64,000 bases of DNA from Dinoroseobacter sp049801095 (lineage in GTDB: Bacteria; Pseudomonadota; Alphaproteobacteria; Rhodobacterales; Rhodobacteraceae). The notes below the pieces were generated by a model. That model did no database searches and was not told the origin of the DNA. It saw only the letters and a program-made list of their open reading frames with translations. Of this stretch, positions 44,064 through 52,521 are shown one piece after another. Every line of letters begins with the position of its first letter. Positions within the stretch are counted from its first letter, which is position 1. A program made the translations under genes and the position numbers. The DNA lies in NCBI RefSeq assembly GCF_049801095.1, contig NZ_JBNAGH010000001.1, positions 806,001 through 870,000 on the forward strand, in the 5' to 3' direction.

Positions 44064-45107
44064 ATGCTTAGAAAAACATTCACCACTGTCTCCGCCGCGG
44101 CCTTGATGGCCGGACTGGGCTTCACCGCCCTCGCCGAGACCCCGTTTGACGGACCGACCACGGGCCCCAAGGCCGCCGAAGGCAAGTCCATCGTCGTGGT
44201 CGCGGGTGACCTGAAAAACGGCGGGATCCTCGGGGTTACCAATGGCATCGAAGAGGCCGTGGCCACCATCGGCTGGGACCTGCGGGTGCTCGACGGCGCA
44301 GGCTCCATCCAGGGTCGCACCGCGGCCATCGGTCAGGCCCTGGCGCTGAAGGCCGACGGGATCATCATCAACGGGTTTGACGCCGTCGAACAGCAGGCCG
44401 CCCTCGAAGGCGTGGTCAATGCGAACATCCCCATGGTCGCCTGGCATTCCGGGCCCAAGATCGGCTGTGACGCGCCCGGTGGTGTGTTCACCAATGTCTC
44501 GACCGATGCGATGACCGTCTCCGAAGTGGCCGCGCAATGGGCCATGAATGACGCCGAGAAAGTGGGCGCGGTGATCTTCACCGACAGCACCTACCAGATC
44601 GCCATCGACAAGGCGGATCGGATCAAGGAAACCATCGAGGCCATGGGCGGCACGGTGCTCGAATATGTCGACACGCCAATCGCGGACACCTCCTCGCGCA
44701 TGGGGCCGCTGACAATCAGCCTGCTGCAGAAATACGGCGATAGCTGGACCCACGCCCTGGCGATCAATGACCTCTATTTCGACTTCATGGGCCCCGCCCT
44801 TGCCTCTGCTGGCATCTCCAGCGCCGATGGCCCCCAGGCGGGCTCCGCGGGCGACGGTTCCGAAGCCGCCTTCCAGCGGATCCGGACCACGAACTACCAG
44901 ACGATCACCGTGGCCGAGCCGCTGAACCTGCAGGGCTGGCAGCTGGTGGATGAGCTGAACCGCGCCATGCAGGGCGAGGCCTGCTCGGGCTATGTCACCA
45001 CCCCGGCCCTCGTGACCCAGGAAGGTCTGGCCAAGCTCGGTGACAGCAACCAGTTCGACCCCGACAGCCCCTATCGCGAGGCTTACGCGGCCATCTGGGG
45101 CAAGTAA
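44064..45107 (+). CDS. Sugar ABC transporter substrate-binding protein (first system)
   Basis: 347 residues, Sec signal peptide (FTTVSAAALMAGLGFTALA), Peripla_BP_4 fold. The mature core begins KSIVVVAGDLKNGGILGVTNGIEEA and contains ALALKADGIIINGFDA. Delivers an acid-sugar or sugar to the permease. Followed by a strong hairpin that may stabilise the upstream mRNA and raise binding-protein yield. Confidence 0.88.
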   Translation: MLRKTFTTVSAAALMAGLGFTALAETPFDGPTTGPKAAEGKSIVVVAGDLKNGGILGVTNGIEEAVATIGWDLRVLDGAGSIQGRTAAIGQALALKADGIIINGFDAVEQQAALEGVVNANIPMVAWHSGPKIGCDAPGGVFTNVSTDAMTVSEVAAQWAMNDAEKVGAVIFTDSTYQIAIDKADRIKETIEAMGGTVLEYVDTPIADTSSRMGPLTISLLQKYGDSWTHALAINDLYFDFMGPALASAGISSADGPQAGSAGDGSEAAFQRIRTTNYQTITVAEPLNLQGWQLVDELNRAMQGEACSGYVTTPALVTQEGLAKLGDSNQFDPDSPYREAYAAIWGK

Positions 45108-45121
45108 CGCACCCAACAGGC

Positions 45122-45165
45122 GGCCCTGATCCACGCGGCTGACGCGCCGCGGCAGGGCCCCTTTT
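45122..45165 (+). terminator. Intercistronic hairpin after first binding-protein gene
   Basis: Outer stem GGCCCTG/CAGGGCC and inner stem CGCGGC/GCCGCG, followed by CCTTTT. Because the operon continues 73 bp later, this is more likely a partial terminator or mRNA 3-prime-end protector than a full stop. Confidence 0.55.
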
Positions 45166-45238
45166 CCCAAACTCAGACCAGAACTTTTGAAACCGGGCCT
45201 GCCCGAACAGGAGAGCTGTGTCGTCAAGGAGGAAGACT

Positions 45239-46000
45239 ATGAGTAATACGCCACTCATCCAAATGCGCGGCATTACCAAGCGCTTCGGGGGCGTCACCGC
45301 GCTTCAGGATGTCGATCTGGAGGCCTATGCCGGGGAAGTTCTGGCCATTGTCGGCGATAACGGCGCGGGCAAATCCACCCTGATCAAAGTGTTGACGGGG
45401 GTGTATCAGCCGACCGAAGGCGAGATCTACATGGATGGCGAGAAGGTCGAGTTTTCGAACCACGCCGACGCCGCCAAGCTGGGCATTGATGCGGTCTATC
45501 AGACCCTCGCCCTGGCCGATCATCTGGACCCGCCAGCCAACATGTTTCTCGGCAATGAGCTGACCAAGAAATTCCTCGGGATCACCATTCTCGACAACAA
45601 GAAGATGCGCGAGGAGACAGAGCGCGTTCTGATGGAACGCCTCGGGGTCCGCCTGCGCTCGCTGGAGGCCTCGACCGACAGCCTGTCCGGCGGTCAGCGT
45701 CAGGCCGTGGCCATCGCCCGGGCGGTCTATCACGAGGGCCTGCGGGTTCTGGTCATGGACGAGCCCACCGCCGCTCTGGGGCCGCAGGAAACCGCGCGCA
45801 CCCTGAAACTCATCAAAACCCTGAAGGCCCAAGGACTGGCCGTGATCCTGATCAGCCACTCGCTGGACGATGTGTTCGAGGTCTCCGACCGCGTCCATGT
45901 CCAGCGCCGTGGTCAATGTGTCGGGGTCGCTCTGACCGCTCAAAGCTCCACCCAGGAGGTGCTGGGCATGATCGTTGGTGCCAAGGAGGACGCCGCATGA
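45239..46000 (+). CDS. Sugar ABC transporter ATP-binding protein, single NBD (second system)
   Basis: 253 residues, a single ATPase domain as in FrcA-type systems: Walker A GDNGAGKST near residue 38, Q-loop region AVYQTLAL, signature LSGGQRQAVAIARAV, Walker B LVMDEPTAALG, H-loop LISHSLDDV. ATG 45239 follows AAGGAGG. Its last codons overlap the next permease start (ATGA). Confidence 0.9.
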   Translation: MSNTPLIQMRGITKRFGGVTALQDVDLEAYAGEVLAIVGDNGAGKSTLIKVLTGVYQPTEGEIYMDGEKVEFSNHADAAKLGIDAVYQTLALADHLDPPANMFLGNELTKKFLGITILDNKKMREETERVLMERLGVRLRSLEASTDSLSGGQRQAVAIARAVYHEGLRVLVMDEPTAALGPQETARTLKLIKTLKAQGLAVILISHSLDDVFEVSDRVHVQRRGQCVGVALTAQSSTQEVLGMIVGAKEDAA

Positions 46001-47127
46001 ACGCCGCAGTTGCAACAAATGAGACCCCTCAGCCCCTCACGGAGCGGCTGGAGCCCTACATGGCGATCATCGCCCCGATGGCGATGATCCTGGCGATCTT
46101 TATCTTCATGGGGATTGCCTCGCCGGACCGGTTTTTCCGGGTCAGCAACCTGCAGCTGATCCTGCAGGATGCCGCCCTCTACATGCCCATGGCGATGGCC
46201 ATGACCTTCGTCATCACCCAGCGTGGGATTGACCTGTCGGTGGGTTCGGTCGCGGTGCTCTCCGCGATCATCATGGCCTTTCTGGTCAAACAGTTCGGCT
46301 TCTCGATCTATGTGGGCATTCCGATTGCCCTGACCATCGGCGCGCTTCTGGGGCTGATCAACGGTCTGGTCATCACCCGGTTCAATGTGCCGGACCTGAT
46401 CGGCACGCTGGCCATGGACCTCGTCTACAAGGGCCTGGCCCTGCTGCTGGCCAAGGGTCTGGTGCTGGCGCGGTTCCCCGACCTTTTGACCGAGATCGGG
46501 CGCGGCACCACGCCGTTCTTCATTCCGACCCCGGCTGTGATCGGGATCCTGACCATGGTCGCGGGCTACTTCATCCTGCAGCGCACCTATTTTGGCCGCT
46601 ACACCGTCGCCATCGGCTCCAGCCCGGAATCGGCGGAACTGACCGGCATCGGTGTGAACCGCCACAAGGTCTATGCCTATGTGCTCTGCGGGGCCTGTGC
46701 CGCGCTCGCCGGTCTGATGCTGACGGGCAAGCAAAACGCGATCCAGGCGACGATGGCGCCGTTCTTCAACCTGCACGTGATCGCGGCGGTTGTCGTGGGC
46801 GGCACATCCCTCTTCGGGGGCCGCGCCTCGATCATCGGCTCGTTCTCGGGCGTTCTGCTTCTGGCGATGATGCTGAACGCGCTTGTGACCCTGCGGATCG
46901 AGTTCTTCTGGCAGCCGGTGGCCTCGGGCTTCGTGATCATCAGCTCCGTCGCGCTCTATGCCTGGATCCAGAAGAAGGACCGCGATGGCGCGGGCGGATG
47001 GCTCGCCGACCTGAAAACGGCCGAAGGCATGAAGATGGTCAGATTTGCAGCCGCGATCATCGGACTTCTGATTGCCCTTCTGGCGATCGGCGGACTGACA
47101 GCTGGCGACGTCGTCGCAAGCGGTTGA
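45997..47127 (+). CDS. Sugar ABC transporter permease (second system)
   Basis: 376 residues, BPD_transp_2 family. QRGIDLSVGSVAVLSAIIMA and IGSSPESAELTGIGVNRHK are family motifs. Four-base overlap with the ATPase gene. The extra ~35 C-terminal residues, after YAWIQKKDRDGAGG, form a further hydrophobic segment (FAAAIIGLLIALLAIGG), longer than the first-system permease. Confidence 0.9.
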   Translation: MNAAVATNETPQPLTERLEPYMAIIAPMAMILAIFIFMGIASPDRFFRVSNLQLILQDAALYMPMAMAMTFVITQRGIDLSVGSVAVLSAIIMAFLVKQFGFSIYVGIPIALTIGALLGLINGLVITRFNVPDLIGTLAMDLVYKGLALLLAKGLVLARFPDLLTEIGRGTTPFFIPTPAVIGILTMVAGYFILQRTYFGRYTVAIGSSPESAELTGIGVNRHKVYAYVLCGACAALAGLMLTGKQNAIQATMAPFFNLHVIAAVVVGGTSLFGGRASIIGSFSGVLLLAMMLNALVTLRIEFFWQPVASGFVIISSVALYAWIQKKDRDGAGGWLADLKTAEGMKMVRFAAAIIGLLIALLAIGGLTAGDVVASG

Positions 47128-47137
47128 CCCAAGTTTT

Positions 47138-47164
47138 CGGCGGCCGTGAGACCCATGGCCGCCG
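47138..47164 (+). other. Hairpin before second binding-protein gene
   Basis: An 8-bp stem CGGCGGCC/GGCCGCCG without a T-run in the 79-bp gap before the binding-protein gene. It may set mRNA processing boundaries. Confidence 0.4.
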
Positions 47165-47206
47165 GGAAACCCCAACAAACCAATACGTAACGGGAGGAAC
47201 GAACGT

Positions 47207-48355
47207 ATGAAACTTCTGACAACAACAGCAATGGTCGCCGCCACGGCACTGAGCACAGCGGCTTTCGCAGACGGTCACAGCACCCTGCCCCTGAAGGAAC
47301 TGCCCGACATCGCCGAGCGCGACCACTGGGTCCCCGCCGAGGTGAACGCGGATGGCACGCTGGAAGCCATGCAGGCCGTGGTCGGCGCAGCGGCCGTGAA
47401 GTTCACCGGCTCGCTCGACAAGCCGATCCAGATCGCACTGATCTATCCGTCCTCGGACACCTCGGACTTCTGGGCGCGCAACTATCTGGCCATGACCAAG
47501 CGTCTGGACCAGCTGGGTGTGCCCTATGAGACGACCGAGTTCGCCTCGCGTCAGATCGAACACTCGCTGCAGACCACCTATGCCAACCAGGTTGTGCAGG
47601 ACAAAGACCTCTATGACTATGTGATCTTTGGCCCGTCCGAGCTGGCGGTGCAGGCGGACAATATCTCCAAGCTGGCCGCGGAGACCGACGATCTGACCAC
47701 CTATGTCTGGGCGTTCCACACGCCGCTGAAGGACATGAAGGCCCAGCCCGCGGCCTGGTTCGACTTCTCCTCCGCTGCCGGGGCGCTGACCATGTGCGAC
47801 TACATGCTCGAGCGTCTGGGCAATGACGTCACCATGGCCATGAACCGCGGCATTCCGGGCATCACCGACAACCAGCGCTCGGGTGATTTCAAGGCCTGCG
47901 TCGAGGAGAAAGGCAACTGGACCACGGTCTATGAGCATTATGGCGAGTACCAGCGTGAGGGCGGCTTTGCCGGCACCTCGCTGATCCTGCAGTCCTATCC
48001 GGAAGCCAAGATCATCCATAACGCGAACACCGCGATGGCCATGGGCTCGGTCGAGGCACAGGTCTCCGTCGGCAAGGAGAAAGAGATCTTCTCCACCGGT
48101 TGGGGCGGCACAGGTCTCGAGCTTGACGCGATCCGCCGGGGCGAGCTGGACGCCACGCCCATGCGCATGGGCGACGATGTGGGTGCGGCCACGGCCGAGG
48201 CGATCAAGGCCGATCTGGAAAACCGCGCGGGCGAGCTGCCCTTTGTCTTCCTGGGTCGGATCACCGTCGCCCATGACCAGATGAGCGCCGAAGAGATCGA
48301 CGCGCTCGAAAAGGAAGCCTTCCGCTTCTCCGGCGTTGGCGCGCTGGAGCGCTAA
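47207..48355 (+). CDS. Sugar ABC transporter substrate-binding protein (second system)
   Basis: 382 residues, signal peptide (MKLLTTTAMVAATALSTAAFA), Peripla_BP_4-type but only distantly like the first binding protein: it has a ~50-residue N-terminal insertion before the core strand IQIALIYPSSDTSDFWARNYLAM. CGGGAGGA-type ribosome site upstream. Serves the single-NBD transporter. The two binding proteins probably recognise different ligands, such as an acid-sugar and its sugar or lactone. Confidence 0.86.
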   Translation: MKLLTTTAMVAATALSTAAFADGHSTLPLKELPDIAERDHWVPAEVNADGTLEAMQAVVGAAAVKFTGSLDKPIQIALIYPSSDTSDFWARNYLAMTKRLDQLGVPYETTEFASRQIEHSLQTTYANQVVQDKDLYDYVIFGPSELAVQADNISKLAAETDDLTTYVWAFHTPLKDMKAQPAAWFDFSSAAGALTMCDYMLERLGNDVTMAMNRGIPGITDNQRSGDFKACVEEKGNWTTVYEHYGEYQREGGFAGTSLILQSYPEAKIIHNANTAMAMGSVEAQVSVGKEKEIFSTGWGGTGLELDAIRRGELDATPMRMGDDVGAATAEAIKADLENRAGELPFVFLGRITVAHDQMSAEEIDALEKEAFRFSGVGALER

Positions 48356-48363
48356 GCCAAGGC

Positions 48364-48389
48364 TCGGGCGGGGCATGCGCCTCGCCCGA
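48364..48389 (+). terminator. Intercistronic hairpin after second binding-protein gene
   Basis: An 11-bp stem TCGGGCGGGGC/GCCTCGCCCGA (one G-U) with loop ATGC and no T-run, just after the binding-protein stop. Like the one at 45122 it probably protects binding-protein mRNA. Confidence 0.5.
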
Positions 48390-48446
48390 CACCCCACGAA
48401 GACCACCCGCCGCAGACCCCCGGCACCGAGAAGAAGGGACATCCCC

Positions 48447-49409
48447 ATGGCGCAATCCATGATGCTAATTGAGAAATGCAGCCATTGCGTAAGCTGGTAC
48501 GACATCGAGACCGGCGCCCTGCAAGGTCGGTTGGGTCTGCCGGATTACCCCCATGAATTCGTCGTCGATGACGAATTTCACTACGCTTACATCGGTCATT
48601 ACGGCGTTCAGAATTCCGGGATCGACGGCAATGATGGCCGCTCGGTGATCGTGGTCGACATCCGCAAACAGGAGGTCGCCCATATCTACGATCTGGGCGA
48701 ACATGCCCGCCCCCATGGCATCGGGCTCGACGGCCAGGGGCGGCTTTATGTGCTGTCGGAATGGACCGGCCACCTGCTGGTCAAGGAGAACCCCCGCGCC
48801 TTTGATCAGGGTTGGGACCACATCACCCCCACGGGCGGCAGCAAATGCCACCTCTTTGCCCTGACCGAAGATGGCCAGACCGCCTATTCCATGAACCTGA
48901 CCTCCGGCGACGTGACGGTCTTCAATCCCTATGACGCGGCGGTCGCGCCGATCTCGATCAAGACCGGCGAGAAGCCCGAGGGCCGCTGCCTGCGCGAGGC
49001 CGAAGGCATCCTCTATACCTCGCAGCGGATCTCCAACACCGTGGCTGTGATCGACACCGGCACCCTTGAGATCCTACGCAGCTTCCCGACCCCCGATGAT
49101 CCCTGCCGCATCTACTATGACGGCAAGCGGAACCGGCTCGTGACCATGAACCACCATGGCGGGTCCTTCTCGGTCTTTGACGAGGCCACGGGCGAGATGC
49201 TCCACGAGCAGAAGACCCCCGCCAACCCGCTGGCGCTCTGCATCGATGACGAAGCGGCCTTCGCCTATATCGCCATCGATTGCGAGCAGGTGCAGCGGTT
49301 CAATCTCGACACATTCGAGGTCGTGCAGACCTTCGACACCGGCAAGGAACCTGACGTGATGGTCATCCTGCCGGACGGATTTTCAAAACACTGGGAGGGG
49401 CGGGCATGA
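48447..49409 (+). CDS. Cytoplasmic YncE-like beta-propeller protein of unknown function
   Basis: 320 residues from ATG 48447 (GAAGGGAC upstream). No signal peptide, unlike most YncE proteins. Repeated units such as SVIVVDIRKQEVAHIYDLGEHARPHGIGLD, NTVAVIDTGTLEILRSF and CEQVQRFNLDTFEVVQTFDTGKEPD mark a seven-bladed propeller. It overlaps the PdxA-family start by four bases and so is part of the pathway unit. Lactonase, sensor and scaffold are all possible. Confidence 0.75.
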   Translation: MAQSMMLIEKCSHCVSWYDIETGALQGRLGLPDYPHEFVVDDEFHYAYIGHYGVQNSGIDGNDGRSVIVVDIRKQEVAHIYDLGEHARPHGIGLDGQGRLYVLSEWTGHLLVKENPRAFDQGWDHITPTGGSKCHLFALTEDGQTAYSMNLTSGDVTVFNPYDAAVAPISIKTGEKPEGRCLREAEGILYTSQRISNTVAVIDTGTLEILRSFPTPDDPCRIYYDGKRNRLVTMNHHGGSFSVFDEATGEMLHEQKTPANPLALCIDDEAAFAYIAIDCEQVQRFNLDTFEVVQTFDTGKEPDVMVILPDGFSKHWEGRA

Positions 49410-50416
49410 GCAAGCCACGCATCGCCATCGTGCCGGGGGATCCCTCGGGCATCGGACCGGAACTGATCGCGAAACTGCTGCAGAGCGCAGAGGTCCGCGA
49501 CGCCGCCGATATCCTGCTCGTGGGCGACAGCCATCTCTGGGAGCAGGGCGCGACACAGGCTCAGACCGAGCTGGAGCTGGCCACGATCTCCGAAGGCGAG
49601 ATCGCCGATCAGGTCGGGCTCTCCCATCTGGAGATGGAGACGATCGCCCCCGAGGACGTGCAGGTGGCCGAGGTCACCGTGCCCGGCGGCACGACCTCCC
49701 TCCGCTGTCTCGACAAGGCCATGGATCTGGCCATGGCCGGGCTGGTGGACGGGATCCTCTTTGGCCCGTTCAACAAGGCGGCCATGACGGCGGCGGGGCT
49801 GAATGCCGAGGATGAGCACCGCTATATGGCCCGCTATCTCGGACATGAGGGCTACCATTCCGAGCTCAATGTGCTCGACGAGCTGATGACCACGCGGGTG
49901 ACCAGCCATATCGGCCTGAAGGATGTGGCGGCGAACATCACCGAGGCGGGCGTGCTGCGTGCCGTGAACCTCGCCAATGACACCCTGCGCAAGGCAGGCA
50001 AGGCCCGGCCCCGGATCGCCGTGGCGGCGCTTAATCCCCATGCGGGCGACAACGGTAAGTTTGGCCGCGAAGAGATCGACATTCTCGAGCCCGCCGTCGC
50101 CTCCGCCCAGAAACGCCAGATGGATGTGACCGGCCCCTGGCCCTCGGACACTGTGTTTCTCAAGGCCCAGCGCGGCGAGGTCGATGCGGTCGTGACCATG
50201 TATCACGACCAGGGCCAGATCGCGATCAAGCTCATGGGGTTCGAGCGCGGCGTGACCGTGGCGGGCGGGCTGCCGATCCCGGTGGCCACCCCGGCCCATG
50301 GCACCGCCTTCGATATCGCCGGACAGAACAAGGCCAATGTGGGCGCCACGCGGCAAGCCTTTGATTTGCTGGTGCGCATGGCCAAGACACACCGCGCCGA
50401 ACGCGACGCGGCCTGA
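49406..50416 (+). CDS. pdxA: PdxA-family 4-hydroxythreonine-4-phosphate dehydrogenase-like oxidoreductase
   Basis: 336 residues. All three metal-binding His of PdxA are present (H168, H212, H267; E. coli numbering 166, 211, 266), with GDPSGIGPEL at the N-terminus and NPHAGDNGKFG. Classical PdxA makes vitamin B6 precursor; paralogues oxidise D-threonate/D-erythronate 4-phosphate, normally beside a DUF1537 kinase. No kinase is in this operon, so either the substrate is unphosphorylated or the kinase is elsewhere. Context argues for acid-sugar breakdown and against B6 synthesis. Confidence 0.8.
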   Translation: MSKPRIAIVPGDPSGIGPELIAKLLQSAEVRDAADILLVGDSHLWEQGATQAQTELELATISEGEIADQVGLSHLEMETIAPEDVQVAEVTVPGGTTSLRCLDKAMDLAMAGLVDGILFGPFNKAAMTAAGLNAEDEHRYMARYLGHEGYHSELNVLDELMTTRVTSHIGLKDVAANITEAGVLRAVNLANDTLRKAGKARPRIAVAALNPHAGDNGKFGREEIDILEPAVASAQKRQMDVTGPWPSDTVFLKAQRGEVDAVVTMYHDQGQIAIKLMGFERGVTVAGGLPIPVATPAHGTAFDIAGQNKANVGATRQAFDLLVRMAKTHRAERDAA

Positions 50417-50429
50417 AGGAGACACTGAG

Positions 50430-51605
50430 ATGACCAAGATCAAATCCGTCCGCACAAGGGTGTGGAACTGGACCGGCCCCACGGTCCCGCCCACGGGGAA
50501 TTTCTGCACCAACGCCTCGGACGTGCTCTGGGACAAGGGCGATGCCATGTCCTCCTTCCGGTTCCACCAATGGCTGACCTGCGAGATCGAGACCGAGGAT
50601 GGCACCGTGGGCATCGGCAATGCCGCCCTCGCCCCGACCGTGGTCAAGACAGCCATTGATGACTGGTTCGGCCCCATGGTGATCGGCGAGGACCCGTTCG
50701 ACTACGCTTATCTCTGGGAAAAGATGTACCGCCGCTCCCATGCCTGGGGCCGCAAGGGGATCGGGATGACCGCGATCTCGGCGGTGGATCTGGCGATCTG
50801 GGACCTGATGGGCAAGCTTGCGGGCAAGCCGGTGTTCAAGCTGCTCGGCGGGCGCACCAAGGAGAAGATCCCGGTCTATTACTCCAAGCTCTATGCCGGT
50901 CCGATCGAGGCGATGCAGACGGAGGCCGAAGAGGCTAAAAAGCACGGCTATCATTCCTACAAGATGCGCTTTGGCTATGGTCCCAAGGACGGCCCCAAGG
51001 GGATGCAGGAGAACCTCGACCGCGTGCGCGCGGTGCGCGAGGTGATCGGGGACGACGCGGACCTTATGCTCGAATGCTATCAGGGCTGGAACGTGGATTA
51101 CACCAAGCGGATGCTGCCCAAGCTCGCCGAGTTCCAGCCCCGCTGGCTTGAGGAGCCGGTGATCGCCGACGATGTCGAGGGGTACCGCCAACTCAACGCC
51201 ATGAACATCATCCCGATCTCGGGGGGCGAGCACGAGTTCTCGGTGATCGGCTGCAAGGACCTGATCGCGAGCAATGCGGTGAGCATTCTGCAATATGACA
51301 CCAACCGGGTCGGTGGCATCACGGCGGCTCAGAAGATCAACGCCATCGCGGAGGCCTTCCAGGTGCCGGTCATCCCCCATGCGGGGCAGATGCATAACTA
51401 CCACCTGACCATGGCCAATGCGAATTGCATGATCTCGGAATACTTCCCCGTCTTCGATGTCGAGGTCGGCAACGAGCTCTTCTACTACATCTTCGAGGGC
51501 GACCCCGATGCGGTCGACGGCTTCATCGATCTCGATGACGACCTGCCGGGCCTCGGGATCACCATCACCGACAAGCACCTGCACAATTTCGAGATCACGG
51601 AGTAA
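50430..51605 (+). CDS. lyxD: Enolase-superfamily acid-sugar dehydratase, probable L-lyxonate dehydratase
   Basis: 391 residues from ATG 50430 (AAGGAGAC upstream). MR-subgroup enolase fold: KxR motif K178-M179-R180, Mg ligands E215, E241 and E267, dyad D290 and H317. For L-lyxonate dehydratase of Labrenzia aggregata the essential residues are reported as Arg179 and His316 in a KxR/His-Asp arrangement; both align here with a shift of one. It removes water from L-lyxonate to give 2-keto-3-deoxy-L-lyxonate. The next two genes supply exactly the following steps. A rhamnonate-type substrate is the main alternative. Confidence 0.78.
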   Translation: MTKIKSVRTRVWNWTGPTVPPTGNFCTNASDVLWDKGDAMSSFRFHQWLTCEIETEDGTVGIGNAALAPTVVKTAIDDWFGPMVIGEDPFDYAYLWEKMYRRSHAWGRKGIGMTAISAVDLAIWDLMGKLAGKPVFKLLGGRTKEKIPVYYSKLYAGPIEAMQTEAEEAKKHGYHSYKMRFGYGPKDGPKGMQENLDRVRAVREVIGDDADLMLECYQGWNVDYTKRMLPKLAEFQPRWLEEPVIADDVEGYRQLNAMNIIPISGGEHEFSVIGCKDLIASNAVSILQYDTNRVGGITAAQKINAIAEAFQVPVIPHAGQMHNYHLTMANANCMISEYFPVFDVEVGNELFYYIFEGDPDAVDGFIDLDDDLPGLGITITDKHLHNFEITE

Positions 51606-51608
51606 CGC

Positions 51609-52520
51609 ATGACCCAGTATACAGGGATATGGCCCGTGGCCCCGACCCCTTTCCAGGAGGACGGATCGCTCGATCTGGAGGGGATGAAGCGGGTGCTCGA
51701 CTGCCTGATCGATCAGGGCGCGGACGGGATCTGCGTGCTCGCGAACTTCTCCGAGCAGTTCCTGCTGGCCGATGAAGAGCGCGAGATCCTGACCCGGCTC
51801 TGTGTCGAGCATATCGCGGGCCGCGTGCCCGTGATCGTCACCATCAGCCACTACGCCACCCGCATCGCGGTGGAGCGCGCGAAGCTCTGCAAATCGCTGG
51901 GCGTGGATATCGTGATGATGATGCCGCCCTATCACGGCGCGCTGATGAAAGGGAACGCCAACCAGACCTTCGAACAGTTTGCCGCCGTGGGCGAAGTCGG
52001 CGTGCCGATCATGGTGCAGGACGCGCCGCTCTCGGGCGTGGACCTGCCGGTGCCGCTTCTGGTGAAGATGGCGCAAGAGATCGAGGCGGTGAAGCTCTTC
52101 AAGATCGAATGCCCGCGTGCGGCCAACAAGCTGCGCGATCTGATCGCCGTAGGCGGTGACGCCATCGAAGCCCCCTTTGACGGAGAGGAGGCGATCACGC
52201 TTCTCGCCGATCTTGATGCGGGGGCCACGGGCTCGATGACCTCGGGTATGATCGTGGATCAGATCAAGCCGGTGATCACCCATTACCATGCAGGCCGGAT
52301 CGACGAGGCCACGGCCGCCTATGGCCGGGTGGCCATGGCGATCAATCATGAGAACCGCCAATGCGGCTGGCTCTCTTGCAAGGCGGCGATGGTCGAGGGC
52401 GGCGTGATCGCCTCCGAGGCCTGTCGCCATCCCATCGAACCGCTCCATCCGGCCATTCGCGCCCGGATGATCGACCTTTTGAAACCACTGGACCCGTTGG
52501 TCCTGCGCTGGGGAAAGTAG
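51609..52520 (+). CDS. 2-Keto-3-deoxy-L-pentonate dehydratase (DHDPS/NAL family)
   Basis: 303 residues. Strong likeness, from memory, to L-2-keto-3-deoxyarabonate dehydratase of the Azospirillum L-arabinose pathway (CVLANFSEQFLL, MMMPPYHGALMKG, VQDAPLSGVDLPV, ENRQCG). The Schiff-base Lys is probably K165 in LFKIE; the Tyr of aldolase members is replaced (Q137-D-A-P). Product is 2-oxoglutarate semialdehyde. Because all L-pentonates give the same keto-deoxy acid, one enzyme serves L-arabinonate and L-lyxonate. It starts three bases after lyxD stops. Confidence 0.82.
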   Translation: MTQYTGIWPVAPTPFQEDGSLDLEGMKRVLDCLIDQGADGICVLANFSEQFLLADEEREILTRLCVEHIAGRVPVIVTISHYATRIAVERAKLCKSLGVDIVMMMPPYHGALMKGNANQTFEQFAAVGEVGVPIMVQDAPLSGVDLPVPLLVKMAQEIEAVKLFKIECPRAANKLRDLIAVGGDAIEAPFDGEEAITLLADLDAGATGSMTSGMIVDQIKPVITHYHAGRIDEATAAYGRVAMAINHENRQCGWLSCKAAMVEGGVIASEACRHPIEPLHPAIRARMIDLLKPLDPLVLRWGK

Positions 52521-52521
52521 A

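Noticed and set aside
50232..52448. 738-residue minus-strand frame opposite the lyxonate genes
   Set aside because: Antisense of lyxD and the keto-deoxy-acid dehydratase, both with intact catalytic motifs.
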